DNA from: Eutrophocola sp964503965
Lineage (GTDB): Bacteria > Pseudomonadota > Gammaproteobacteria > Pseudomonadales > Pseudohongiellaceae
Direction: 5' to 3'
NCBI GenBank assembly: GCA_964503965.1
Contig: CAZDCK010000017.1
Coordinates: 1-64,000 of the forward strand
DNA: 64,000 nt
The number at the start of each line of letters is the position of its first letter. Position 1 is the first letter of the stretch. Positions 37,631 to 45,927 of the stretch are shown one piece after another. The notes below the pieces were generated by a model. It worked only from the letters and a program-made list of their open reading frames with translations. It was not told where the DNA came from and searched no databases. Made by a program: the position numbers and the translations under genes.

Positions 37631-37812
37631 CTGTCTGCCTGACAACCTGATCCAGTTTTAACACGTTTACCGCCCGGGGTGGGAATGATTTACATCAACC
37701 CCCGTTAAGCCCTTATCGAAGGCTTTGAATTATCTGACCGGGTAAAAGACAATAGCCGGTACCCGGATGCAATCCAGCAAACCTAAAAAGACATGGTCCA
37801 CAGGTACCATTC

Positions 37813-38829
37813 ATGCTCTGGAAACTTCTTCAACTATTCAGCATCACATTACTGATGATCACCGGATCGTATTGTGCCTCTGGCCAGGATGCCATACCCG
37901 TTGAAATTGTGGTGACAGGGAAGCAACCGGGACCGCCCATGTGGCGAGTCATCAATGGTGACAACACCCTGTACATCTTTGCCTGGCTCTCCCCCATTCC
38001 AAAAAATATATTCTGGGAGTCTGAACGCGTGGAAGCAGTCATTGCCCAGGCCCAGGAATACATTCCCATGCCAGATGCAGATGTATCGGTATCGCCGCTG
38101 GTGATGTTCAATCCCATCAATATTTTCAGGGGTGCCCGATTGGGCAAACGCCTGACCCGTAATGAAGACAAGGCCACCCTGGAAGAAGTCCTGCCTGCTG
38201 ATCTGTACGCCCGTTATTCCCGACTGAAAACCCGCTATTTTCCCCGCGAAAAAGACATCGATATGTTGCGCCCGCTTGTAGCTGGTCGGCGCATGATGGA
38301 TCACATCGAGGAAGCTGCAGGGCTATCCCCGGCAAAGGATGTAGGAAAAAAAATCCGGCGCCTGGTGCGTAGAAACCGGAATATAACTGTCACTGAAGTG
38401 ACCTATGAAACCCGGCTTAAGGGAGGATTCAGGGATCTGGCCAACCGGGTGGAAACCATGCTCGACAGCATGCCCTGGGAAAAAGAGCTGTCCTGTTTTG
38501 AGCGCCAGTTATCCATCATGGAAGAGGATATCGGGGAGATGCAATACCGTGCTTCCACCTGGGCGCAAGGCTATATAGAAGAATTCAAATTCATCCCACT
38601 CCCCGGTGATGAGGATGATGACTGTACCCAGCTGATTGCCAACAGCTCCGAGCGTGAGATGTATGAGGACATCACCGGTTCACTGGAGAAGATGTGGCTT
38701 GAGGCTGCCAGGAACGCCCTGGCAAACAATGAGGTGACCTTTGCTGTCCTGGAATTCAATGAACTGCTTCTTGAAGACGGTCTGCTGAACCAGCTCAAAA
38801 AAATGGGATACGAAGTCATAGAACCCTGA
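37813..38829 (+). CDS. TraB/GumN family protein
   Basis: 338 residues with a Sec signal peptide ending CASGQ. The family opening is present (PPMWRVINGDNTLYIFAWLSPIPK) as well as the ending: FAVLEFNELLLEDGLLNQL then KKMGYEVIEP. The usual G-x-x-H near the start and GAGHL near the end, the metal-site residues of TraB/GumN/TIKI proteins, are replaced here by GDNTLYIFAWLSP and LEFNEL, so the metal site and any protease activity may be lost. Bacterial members are periplasmic or extracellular with unknown substrate. Upstream lies the scaffold gap. Confidence 0.8.
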   Translation: MLWKLLQLFSITLLMITGSYCASGQDAIPVEIVVTGKQPGPPMWRVINGDNTLYIFAWLSPIPKNIFWESERVEAVIAQAQEYIPMPDADVSVSPLVMFNPINIFRGARLGKRLTRNEDKATLEEVLPADLYARYSRLKTRYFPREKDIDMLRPLVAGRRMMDHIEEAAGLSPAKDVGKKIRRLVRRNRNITVTEVTYETRLKGGFRDLANRVETMLDSMPWEKELSCFERQLSIMEEDIGEMQYRASTWAQGYIEEFKFIPLPGDEDDDCTQLIANSSEREMYEDITGSLEKMWLEAARNALANNEVTFAVLEFNELLLEDGLLNQLKKMGYEVIEP

Positions 38830-38882
38830 TCCCCTTGCCATTACCCAACCAATAAATGATTATCGCCGCCAGGGGGTATTCC

Positions 38883-39173
38883 ATGAAAACCATTACAACA
38901 CTGGCACTCGCTGACTGCACCATACTCGACTTTGCTGCTTTTTATATAGATTCATCCGATGTACAGTCCCCTGGGAAGATGGCCCTGCTCATATATGTGG
39001 TGTTCACCCTCAATGATGACCATCGCCAGGACTTCATGAGTTTCATGGATACGCTGGCTTTTCTGGAGACACCGAATCTTGACCATATCCGGGAGCATGC
39101 TGTGATATCCAGAGCATTGACGGCTCGTCCGACATACCATTGGTGGTGTCGGTCCTTACCGGGAAATCTGTAG
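38883..39173 (+). CDS. Hypothetical small protein
   Basis: Start set at ATG 38883, seven bases after AGGGGG; 96 residues. The first residues (MKTITTLALADCTILDF) could be a poor signal or a cytoplasmic helix. The part to about residue 80 has a plausible composition, but the ending (RPTYHWWCRSLPGNL) does not. It fills most of the 416-bp space between the TraB and sulfatase genes. No family is recognised. It could be a real short gene, the remains of a larger one, or chance. Confidence 0.3.
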   Translation: MKTITTLALADCTILDFAAFYIDSSDVQSPGKMALLIYVVFTLNDDHRQDFMSFMDTLAFLETPNLDHIREHAVISRALTARPTYHWWCRSLPGNL

Positions 39174-39245
39174 AGAGATCACTGAGCTGGAATACCGATT
39201 TACCGGGGATTGCAGGGGCTCCGGCGTAACTAAAAGGACAACAGA

Positions 39246-40718
39246 TTGAAAAAAATATTTTCAGCCCTCACGATTCTGCTCCTGGCAGGCATTGGTACCA
39301 CCGCCCTCCTCCAGGAGGAGCGCAAACCAAATATTGTCATCTTCTTTGCCGATGACCTTGGCTACGCTGATCTGGGCAGTTTTGGTAATCCCTATATCCG
39401 TACCCCCAACCTGGACCGCATGGCCATCGAGGGCCAGCGCTGGACTGACTTTTACGTGTCCGCCCCGGTCTGCTCACCAAGCCGCGGCTCATTAATGACT
39501 GGCCAGGTACCCGTGCGCAGCGGTCTATATGGCCAACGTATCCATGTGCTCTTCCCCAACGATAGGTACGGAATGCCTCAATCAGCTTTCACAATGGCCG
39601 AAGGCCTCAAGCAGGCAGGTTACAGGACCGGTATATTTGGCAAATGGCATCTGGGTGATACACCCGACAACTTCCCTACCCGTCATGGGTTTGACACCTG
39701 GTTCGGCATTCCCTATTCCAATGACATGAATTCCCTCGGGTCCCTGGACATGACCGAAGTGTATCGCCTGCGTGCTGAAGGTCGCGGCGCAGAAGCCAGC
39801 GCCAGTTTCGCAAACCTTTACGACTACTTCAGGGACCCCCGTGTTGAACTCTGGGACAGCCCCCTGTGGCGCAGCACCAATACAGGCAGCGGCTTTGAGG
39901 ATGCGGTGATAGAACAACCGATCAACCAGCACACACTGACAAAGCGCATTACCGAGGAAGCGATCGAGTTCATTGAAGATAACAGCGACACCCCATTTCT
40001 GGCATATATTCCCCATCCCATGCCTCACCTGCCACTGTTCACCAGCAAAGAATTTGAAGGCCGCAGCCTGGGTGGCGCCTATGGCGATGTAATTGAGGAG
40101 CTGGACTGGAGTGTGGGACAGGTACGGGAAAAACTCGAGCGCCTTGGCATAGATGGCAATACACTGGTCATCTTTACCAGTGACAACGGTCCATGGCAGG
40201 AAGCCAACATTCACCTGTCAGGCAGTGCCGGTATGCTTAACGGTAGCAAGGGCAGCACCTGGGAAGGCGGGGTTCGTGAACCTGCAATATTCTGGTGGCC
40301 TGGAAAAATTCAGCCCGCTACGATCAGCGAAATAGGCAGCACCATGGATGTATACGCGACTGTTCTCGCCCTGGCTGGCGTGGTCTCACCCAATGCCGTG
40401 GATGGTTACAATCTTACCCCCACACTGCTTACTGGTGCTCCCACGGCACGGGAGGAAATGCCCTATTACCAACGTGGCTACCTGAAGGCCTTTCGCAAGG
40501 GCCGGTACAAAATTCACTTCTATGCCGCACGGGCCGACGAGCAACTGGAAAAACCCCTGCTCTTTGATTTACGAACCGACCTGGGCGAGCAACAGAACAT
40601 AGCTGACGAATACCCTGATATCGTGGCTGAACTGACGACGGCGGCGCAGCGTTATCAGCAATCCATTCCAGTGGCCGAGCCTATTTTTGATATGCGCTTG
40701 AGGGATGCGGGACTTTAA
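39246..40718 (+). CDS. Exported arylsulfatase-type sulfatase
   Basis: TTG start at 39246 begins a signal peptide; 490 residues. The metal-binding start is NIVIFFADDLGYADLGSFG (Asp36, Asp37). The catalytic signature C76-S-P-S-R-G-S-L-M-T-G is present, whose Cys becomes formylglycine. FGKWHLGD, IPHPMPHLPL, FTSDNGPW and NGSKGSTWEGGVREP complete the active site. Full length for family S1. Such enzymes remove sulfate from polysaccharides or other organic sulfate esters, common in marine bacteria. A formylglycine-generating enzyme would be needed and is not in this window. No carbohydrate-specific gene lies nearby. Confidence 0.9.
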   Translation: MKKIFSALTILLLAGIGTTALLQEERKPNIVIFFADDLGYADLGSFGNPYIRTPNLDRMAIEGQRWTDFYVSAPVCSPSRGSLMTGQVPVRSGLYGQRIHVLFPNDRYGMPQSAFTMAEGLKQAGYRTGIFGKWHLGDTPDNFPTRHGFDTWFGIPYSNDMNSLGSLDMTEVYRLRAEGRGAEASASFANLYDYFRDPRVELWDSPLWRSTNTGSGFEDAVIEQPINQHTLTKRITEEAIEFIEDNSDTPFLAYIPHPMPHLPLFTSKEFEGRSLGGAYGDVIEELDWSVGQVREKLERLGIDGNTLVIFTSDNGPWQEANIHLSGSAGMLNGSKGSTWEGGVREPAIFWWPGKIQPATISEIGSTMDVYATVLALAGVVSPNAVDGYNLTPTLLTGAPTAREEMPYYQRGYLKAFRKGRYKIHFYAARADEQLEKPLLFDLRTDLGEQQNIADEYPDIVAELTTAAQRYQQSIPVAEPIFDMRLRDAGL

Positions 40719-40842
40719 AGACCAGAGTCACTTATCACAGATTCAGACCCTGAAAAACAGGCTGGACAGTTCCTGATGCTAATGGGTATTCTGCTAATAC
40801 TTTCCCATAACAACATCGCCATGGAAGATAGCGGAGATAACA

Positions 40843-41271
40843 ATGATGAAAAACCTGTTTCTGTCTTGCCTTGCTTCAGTTTTACTGTTCACTGCAATTC
40901 CTGCAACGCCTCACCATGCCTTTGCTTCCGAATTTGATATCAATAAACCTGTGTCACTGTCCGGTCCCGTTACGCGAATGGAATGGACCAACCCCCATGC
41001 CTGGTTGTTTATGGAATCAGAAGATGAAAATGGCAATGTCCAGTCCTGGTCAGTGGAACTTGTTGGCATTAACGACCTGCTACGCCTCGGCTGGGGGCGG
41101 GACAGAGTACAGATAGGTGACATTATCAGTGTTGAAGGTTTTGGTGCACGCAACGGCACCAATACGGCCAATGCTGCATCAGTAGGTTTAACCGAGTCCG
41201 GAGAACTCCTCTGGGAAAGTGTCGCACGAAGCGGTAGGGAAGGACGCGAGCGTAGTCGGACTCCGCTATAA
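40843..41271 (+). CDS. DUF6152 family exported protein
   Basis: 142 residues with a signal peptide ending near ATPHHAFASE. The mature part has the pattern PVSLSGPVTRMEWTNPHAW, then WSVELVGINDLLRLGW and GDIISVEGFGARNGT, which I recognise as the DUF6152 (small beta-barrel) family. The HH plus later NPH suggest a metal-binding site. Function unknown. It is followed after 45 bp by another exported protein on the same strand; the pairing recurs in related genomes as far as I remember, so they may act together. The C-terminus is basic (SGREGRERSR). Confidence 0.75.
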   Translation: MMKNLFLSCLASVLLFTAIPATPHHAFASEFDINKPVSLSGPVTRMEWTNPHAWLFMESEDENGNVQSWSVELVGINDLLRLGWGRDRVQIGDIISVEGFGARNGTNTANAASVGLTESGELLWESVARSGREGRERSRTPL

Positions 41272-41316
41272 GGCTGCCTCCAAAACTCAGGGATTCCCCT
41301 CTTGAAGGAACTGATC

Positions 41317-42381
41317 ATGAAACATTTTTTTGCAACACTGGTATTTCTGACCTTTTCAACCTCCCTGTCTGCCCAGTGGCTTGGCATGCCCACTCCCGGA
41401 ATTCCCCGCACACCCGATGGTGCTGCGGATCTTGACGCGCCTGCCCCACGCACCGCCGATGGACGCCCACAACTAACGGGTTTGTGGAGAGTCACTGAAG
41501 TCCAGGGTGACCTGGACGATGATTCAAAGGTTCAGCCCTGGGCCCGGGAAACCATGGCGGTCCATGAACGCAACTATTATCGTGATGGTCCCATGATGCA
41601 GTGCATGCCGGGCGGCCCCGGTTATATTGCCGGTGGACCAGCCGGCGGCGGTAGTCTTCGACAGATTGTCCAGAGCCCCTCGGTCATCGCCATTCTTTTC
41701 GGTGACCTGACCTTCCGGCAGATTTTCACCGATGGCCGGGAACTGGAAAACGATCCCCTGCCAATCTGGACCGGCTATTCTGTGGGACACTGGGAAGGAG
41801 ACACACTTGTTGTCGAAAGTAATGGCTACAACGACAAGACCTGGCTGCATGCCTGGGGACTCGAACATACGGAAAACCTGCGTACTACAGAACGCTATCG
41901 CCGTACTGACTTTGGACATATGGAAGTCGACGTGGTGTTTGAGGACCCGGGCACATTCGATGATCCTCTCCATACCCGGATCGAGATGGTGTATGCCGCC
42001 GATGATGTCATTCTGGAAATCGTCTGCAATGAAGCCACCGAAGGAGGAGTCAAGCACTGGGTTGGTGACAAAGTTGCTGACGCCCGGGCCTCAGCCGTCG
42101 AGCTCGATACTGATACTCTTGCCAACTATGTTGGAACCTATGAAGGTATATGGCTTGAATACCTCACCACCGTAGAAGTGACTCTGGACAATGGTGCCCT
42201 GTTCCTGAGCCGCAACGGAGAACCGAAGGAAGAACTCATTCCCCAATCCCAGAACACTTTCATTTGCGCCAGCTGTACCTGGAGCCAGCCTTATGTTTTC
42301 AATAATGAAGGCGGCGGAAAGGCACCATCTGTCCAGGAAGTACAGGTGTCAGGCCGGTGGGTATTTGATCGGGTCGAGTGA
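41317..42381 (+). CDS. Exported protein of unknown function, partner of DUF6152
   Basis: Start set at ATG 41317, with AAGGAA upstream, instead of the in-frame TTG at 41302; 354 residues and a signal peptide ending LSAQ. The body has a Pro-rich start with DGRPQLTGLWRV, a mid section with QIVQSPSVIAILFG, IWTGYSVGHWEGDTLVVES, a histidine- and Trp-rich motif (YNDKTWLHAWG), and LRTTERYRRTDFGHMEVDVVF. I know this as a frequent, uncharacterised exported family seen beside DUF6152 genes. A C-terminal beta domain (about 265-330) carries the C-x-x-C pair CASC. No reaction can be inferred. Confidence 0.72.
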   Translation: MKHFFATLVFLTFSTSLSAQWLGMPTPGIPRTPDGAADLDAPAPRTADGRPQLTGLWRVTEVQGDLDDDSKVQPWARETMAVHERNYYRDGPMMQCMPGGPGYIAGGPAGGGSLRQIVQSPSVIAILFGDLTFRQIFTDGRELENDPLPIWTGYSVGHWEGDTLVVESNGYNDKTWLHAWGLEHTENLRTTERYRRTDFGHMEVDVVFEDPGTFDDPLHTRIEMVYAADDVILEIVCNEATEGGVKHWVGDKVADARASAVELDTDTLANYVGTYEGIWLEYLTTVEVTLDNGALFLSRNGEPKEELIPQSQNTFICASCTWSQPYVFNNEGGGKAPSVQEVQVSGRWVFDRVE

Positions 42382-42653
42382 TTCATCCTGCTGACGGGCT
42401 ATCTAACGGCGATTCCCATTTGGCCCTCACGCATTCCCGGCTTTAGTCGCATGGATGGTCAGGTTGCTGAAGTATGTGGCAAAGTACATTTGGGGATGTT
42501 TTAAAAAGGCAGCCTGACCCTCTGACCAGACGGCTGCACCTTCCTGGTGAGTCTCCTCAATAGCCTACTGATTGTCCGTATTGAGCGGTTTGTCACCTAC
42601 CTTTTCTGTGGATCGGGTGCCATCCATTCACGTCATGCCTGCGTATTCTGGAT

Positions 42654-43007
42654 ATGAGTAAAAATAAGCTTTTCTACGATGACCATTGCCCTGTCTGCAC
42701 CAAGGAAATGGCTAAGTTGCGCAAGTACCACGACGAAAATCTAGAATTGGTGGCCATCAGCACCCTTGAACCAGCACAGCAACATAGGCTATTGAGTCAA
42801 TTGCATATACAAACTTCGGCAGGTCGTTGGGTTACTGGTCTGGAGGCAAATGTGTTGGCCTGGCAGCACACACGTTTTAGATGCTGTGCCAACATTCTAT
42901 TGTGGCCCGGCGTTCGCTGGTTAGCTGAAATCGGCTATGGACTCTGGCTAAACTGGTACCAGTGGCAACGGCGCCGGAGAGCGAGCAATGAAACCAATAA
43001 CACCTAG
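42654..43007 (+). CDS. DCC/DUF393 family thiol-disulfide oxidoreductase-like protein
   Basis: 117 residues. Starts with FYDDHCPVC (Cys12, Cys15), the defining motif of the DCC family, which is related to thioredoxin-fold oxidoreductases. A GRWVTGLEANV segment and a C-terminal hydrophobic helix with a basic tail follow. It overlaps ubiG by 20 bp, so the two are translated together. Its base and codon use (more TTG and GTT codons) differs from genes around it, as in ubiG. Role unknown; in other bacteria such genes often stand next to membrane-lipid or quinone genes. Confidence 0.82.
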   Translation: MSKNKLFYDDHCPVCTKEMAKLRKYHDENLELVAISTLEPAQQHRLLSQLHIQTSAGRWVTGLEANVLAWQHTRFRCCANILLWPGVRWLAEIGYGLWLNWYQWQRRRRASNETNNT

Positions 43008-43755
43008 CAGCATTGATGAAAATGAAGTCGCCTTCTATTCCGAGCTGGCGAACCGTTGGTGGGATTTGGACGGCCCGTTTTGGCCGCTGCATACGCTAAA
43101 CAAAGTTCGTATGCAGTGGATCATCGAGCAGCTAGTCATTCATAAACATGCTGGACAGTCCGTTCACTTGTTAAGCGGTTTCAGGGTGCTCGACATTGGC
43201 TGTGGTGGCGGCATTTTAAGTGAAGCTCTGGCGCGAGCGGGTGCCGATGTAACTGGAATAGATGTTGTCGAGCGAAATATTTGCGTCGCTCAGCTCCACG
43301 CCAACCAGCAAGGACTGCCTATTCACTACCAACTTGTAACGGCAGAAGAGTTGGCTAGCACTGGCCAGCAATTTGACATTGTCTTCAACATGGAGGTTGT
43401 TGAACATGTGGCGCGGCTCGACACTTTTATGACCGCTTGCTGCGCATTGGTTAAACCTGGCGGTGCTCAATTTATTGCCACCATCAATCGCAATTGGCTG
43501 GCCTATGTGGTCGCTATTCTTGGAGCAGAAAGAGTGTTTCGACTATTGCCAAAAGGTACACACCACTACAACAAACTATGCAAGCCGAGCGAACTCAGGC
43601 CTTTTCTGCAGCAAGCAAATATGAGCATATCTGCGCAGACTGGCGTGGCCGTCAACCCGCTCACGCGTATGATGAAGACTGTCCCCCTCACCTGGGTGAA
43701 TTACATGTTGTTTACCGAAAAAATACAATTTAACGCACAAGGCCACGGTTTTTAG
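42988..43755 (+). CDS. ubiG: UbiG-type ubiquinone O-methyltransferase
   Basis: 255 residues. Near the start FYSELANRWWDLDGPFWPLHTLN is the UbiG hallmark (given here in full family order), then the SAM-binding VLDIGCGGGILSE at 67-79, GIDVVE, VTAEELA, NMEVVEHVAR and GTHHYNKLCKPSEL with the later Phe/Leu helix. UbiG carries out both O-methylations in ubiquinone synthesis. Codon use differs from neighbours, so this may be an acquired or second copy; whether another ubiG exists outside the window is unknown. It overlaps the DCC gene. Downstream lies the tRNA-Arg repeat region. Confidence 0.88.
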   Translation: MKPITPSSIDENEVAFYSELANRWWDLDGPFWPLHTLNKVRMQWIIEQLVIHKHAGQSVHLLSGFRVLDIGCGGGILSEALARAGADVTGIDVVERNICVAQLHANQQGLPIHYQLVTAEELASTGQQFDIVFNMEVVEHVARLDTFMTACCALVKPGGAQFIATINRNWLAYVVAILGAERVFRLLPKGTHHYNKLCKPSELRPFLQQANMSISAQTGVAVNPLTRMMKTVPLTWVNYMLFTEKIQFNAQGHGF

Positions 43756-43982
43756 AAGAGAAGCTCAGCACCCGTTCATACTTTGGACTTAAGGTATGTC
43801 CATACTGATGAAATTTTCGTCAATAAAGCGTAAGTTGCACAGGGGGATGCTGAGGCTGCACTGCACAGGCCTGTGAAGTCCGGTGGTGTTCAAACAGCAG
43901 ACCCACTTCATCCCTTGACAGTGAACCAGGGTTTGGTAAGTCATTCATTTTACCTGGTCTTAGAGTTTTTTAGGCCTATGTA
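43756..43982. other. Non-coding stretch after ubiG
   Basis: 227 bp between the ubiG stop and the inverted-repeat element. I see no open frame, RNA gene or convincing terminator in it. Composition is like that of the DCC-ubiG pair. Confidence 0.4.
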
Positions 43983-44117
43983 GGGGTGCGCCCGAGAGTA
44001 TTGACTCGCCATTTGTCTTAGCCAAATGCCTCGCCCTGCGGGCGGCCTGTAAAGCGGCCGTCTGCGCTGCTGACGCAGCTTTCGAACCGGAGTTCTCATC
44101 TGACCTTCACGCACCCC
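43983..44117. repeat. 135-bp structured element bounded by 8-bp inverted repeats
   Basis: GGGGTGCG (43983-43990) and CGCACCCC (44110-44117) are perfect inverted ends. Inside lie four stems: CATTTG/CAAATG (44010-44028), CGCCC/GGGCG (44032-44044), CGGCC/GGCCG (44043-44060) and CTGCG/CGCAG (44062-44078). On the minus strand it contains a T-loop-like GGTTCGAA and ends in CTCTCGGGCGC, identical to the 3' acceptor side of the adjacent tRNA-Arg. The pattern is that of a tRNA-derived repeat or a small mobile cassette. A frame through it (43950-44135) has no coding look. Confidence 0.55.
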
Positions 44118-44121
44118 AAAT

Positions 44122-44152
44122 AAAAAGCCCCTCACATGGAGGGGCTTTTTAT
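44122..44152 (-). terminator. Terminator of the tRNA-Arg transcript
   Basis: AAAAAGCCCCTC / GAGGGGCTTTTT with a short ACATG-type loop (44122-44150); read leftward it is followed by T-rich sequence. It lies 3 bp beyond the encoded CCA of the tRNA and could also act rightward. Confidence 0.85.
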
Positions 44153-44153
44153 T

Positions 44154-44230
<77 letters not shown>

Positions 44231-44446
44231 TAAACTTAGTATTCTTCCTGAATGCCACCCCTCGGGCAGCGCTGCTCTCCATTATCCGCTGAGCTACGGG
44301 CGCTAAACTTAGTATTCTTCCTGAATGCCACCCCTCGGGCAGCGCTGCTCTCCATTATCCGCTGAGCTACGGGCGCTAAACTTAGTATTCTTCCTGAATG
44401 CCACCCCTCGAGCAGCGCTGCTATCCATTATTCGCTGAGCTGCGCG
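44231..44446 (-). repeat. Three tandem degenerate tRNA-Arg-like units (73-bp period)
   Basis: Copies at 44231-44303 and 44304-44376 are identical over 73 bp; a third at 44377-44446 differs at several places and loses the end. Each carries, on the minus strand, the tRNA start GCGCCCGTAGCTCAGC, then GGATA with an insertion, GCGCTGCCC, a divergent remainder lacking a proper anticodon arm, and the same 17-base spacer (GAAGAATACTAAGTTTA) that precedes the intact tRNA. They look like dead tandem duplicates of the tRNA gene, or a tRNA-derived repeat array. Confidence 0.75.
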
Positions 44447-44587
44447 GAAAAAATCGCACTGCCTTTTCGATCCTTAGCGCAGGTGCGCAATCATAGTCCA
44501 AAAGCGCTCCACACTCTAGGGTTACTGGTCTTCAATACTCTATTCCCGTAGAATCGCGCCTTCTTTTAACAGCCCTAATATTCACCG

Positions 44588-45862
44588 ATGAGCGATTCAC
44601 AATCACAAGCACCGACCCGATCGATGCCCCGGTCATTTGCTGCTCTTGAATCCATCCCCTTCCGCTGGCTTGTTTCCAGTCTTGGTACTTTTTTCCTGGC
44701 CATGCAGGGGCAACTCGTGGTGCGCTCTCTGCTGGCGTATGAACTGACGGAAAGTCCTTTTGCCCTGGCAATGGTGAATCTGGTCATTGCCACCCCCATG
44801 TCCATCGGCCTGTTATTTTCCGGTGCGATCATCGATCGGGTTGAACGGCGTGGCCTGACTATTATCAGTCAGACTATAGTACTGCTGAACGAGTTGATTG
44901 TCCTTGTGCTGCTGATCACCAACGCACTTGAATTCTGGCACCTGCTGGCCACTGCTTTCGTGCTGGGCGTCAACTTTCCATTCCTCATGCCAACACGAAC
45001 GGCCATGATCTACTCCCTGGTCGGCCGTGAAAAACTGGGCAATGCCATGGCACTGCAGGCGACGTCCCTGAATATTGCACGTATCGTGGGACCTGCGGGT
45101 ATGGGTCTATTAATTCCCCTGGTAACCATGGAGGGTGCCTATCTGGTATCCATCCTGCTTTATGGCTTTTCAATTTTCGGCATGTTCATGCTGCCAAAAT
45201 CCTATCCGGAAAATAAAACCCAAAAGGGTTTCTTTGAAGATGTTACTTACTCCTTCACCTATGTGGCCAAAAACAGGGCAATACTCCTGTGCCTGATATT
45301 CGGTCTCTTCCCCATGCTGCTGGCCCTGCCGATTATCAGTTTCCTGGTAGTGTTCACTGAATCCGTCTGGGGAGTAGGGGAAACAGCCCTTGGCCTCATG
45401 ATGGGCTGTGTCGGTGTCGGCGGCATCATTGGATCACTCCTCGTTGCACGCCTGGGTGATACCATGAAACGCACCCGGGTCATGATGATTGCCGCCATGA
45501 TCTTTGCCGTATTTCTGGCCGGTTTCAGTATCAGCCCCTACTACCTGCTCGCTCTGCCGTTCCTGCTCGTGGCCAATATTTTTGCCAACATGAGCCAGAC
45601 CCTCAACCAGACACTGGTCCAACTGCTGGCAGACAGTGAAGTGCGTGGGCGCATGTCTTCATTAATGATGCTAACCGTCGGTCTCACTCCCCTGGGCGTG
45701 TTACCGGTGGCCTATTTTGCAGAAACCTATGGCATTGCCAACACCATGTTCATCGCCTGTATTATGCTAATCCTTGTTGTGTTGGCCTTTTTAATACTCA
45801 GTACGACGCTTCGAAACCTGGACAAGGATCCCCGGCTTAACGATATCCAGGAAGTGAAATAG
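44588..45862 (+). CDS. Major facilitator superfamily transporter (MFS_3-like, A)
   Basis: 424 residues with about eleven to twelve membrane segments. The loop between segments 2 and 3 is SGAIIDRVERRGLTI, and the family feature PTRTAMIYSLVGREKLGNAMALQ is split across the cytoplasmic loop after segment 4. This text matches the DHA3/EntS-like drug or siderophore exporters. Substrate unknown. 65 bp before a second MFS gene on the same strand with the same layout, so they may be a co-expressed pair. Confidence 0.87.
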   Translation: MSDSQSQAPTRSMPRSFAALESIPFRWLVSSLGTFFLAMQGQLVVRSLLAYELTESPFALAMVNLVIATPMSIGLLFSGAIIDRVERRGLTIISQTIVLLNELIVLVLLITNALEFWHLLATAFVLGVNFPFLMPTRTAMIYSLVGREKLGNAMALQATSLNIARIVGPAGMGLLIPLVTMEGAYLVSILLYGFSIFGMFMLPKSYPENKTQKGFFEDVTYSFTYVAKNRAILLCLIFGLFPMLLALPIISFLVVFTESVWGVGETALGLMMGCVGVGGIIGSLLVARLGDTMKRTRVMMIAAMIFAVFLAGFSISPYYLLALPFLLVANIFANMSQTLNQTLVQLLADSEVRGRMSSLMMLTVGLTPLGVLPVAYFAETYGIANTMFIACIMLILVVLAFLILSTTLRNLDKDPRLNDIQEVK

Positions 45863-45880
45863 CTTTTTGCATTACTGGGC

Positions 45881-45886
45881 TATAAT
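45881..45886 (+). promoter_or_regulatory. Candidate -10 element before the second MFS gene
   Basis: A perfect TATAAT lies 42 bp before the TTG start at 45928. A convincing -35 is not seen at 16-18 bp, so this is tentative. Confidence 0.3.
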
Positions 45887-45927
45887 GCGTTTCCTTTAAC
45901 CCATTGGATTACAGAGGGAAACCTGTT

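Noticed and set aside
37396..37650. Open frame across the N-run
   Set aside because: Exists only because unknown bases do not read as stops, and it is antisense to alanine dehydrogenase.
43950..44135. 61-codon open frame on the minus strand through the inverted-repeat element
   Set aside because: It runs through hairpins and tRNA-like sequence; the Arg/Pro-rich translation comes from the structured DNA, not from coding.
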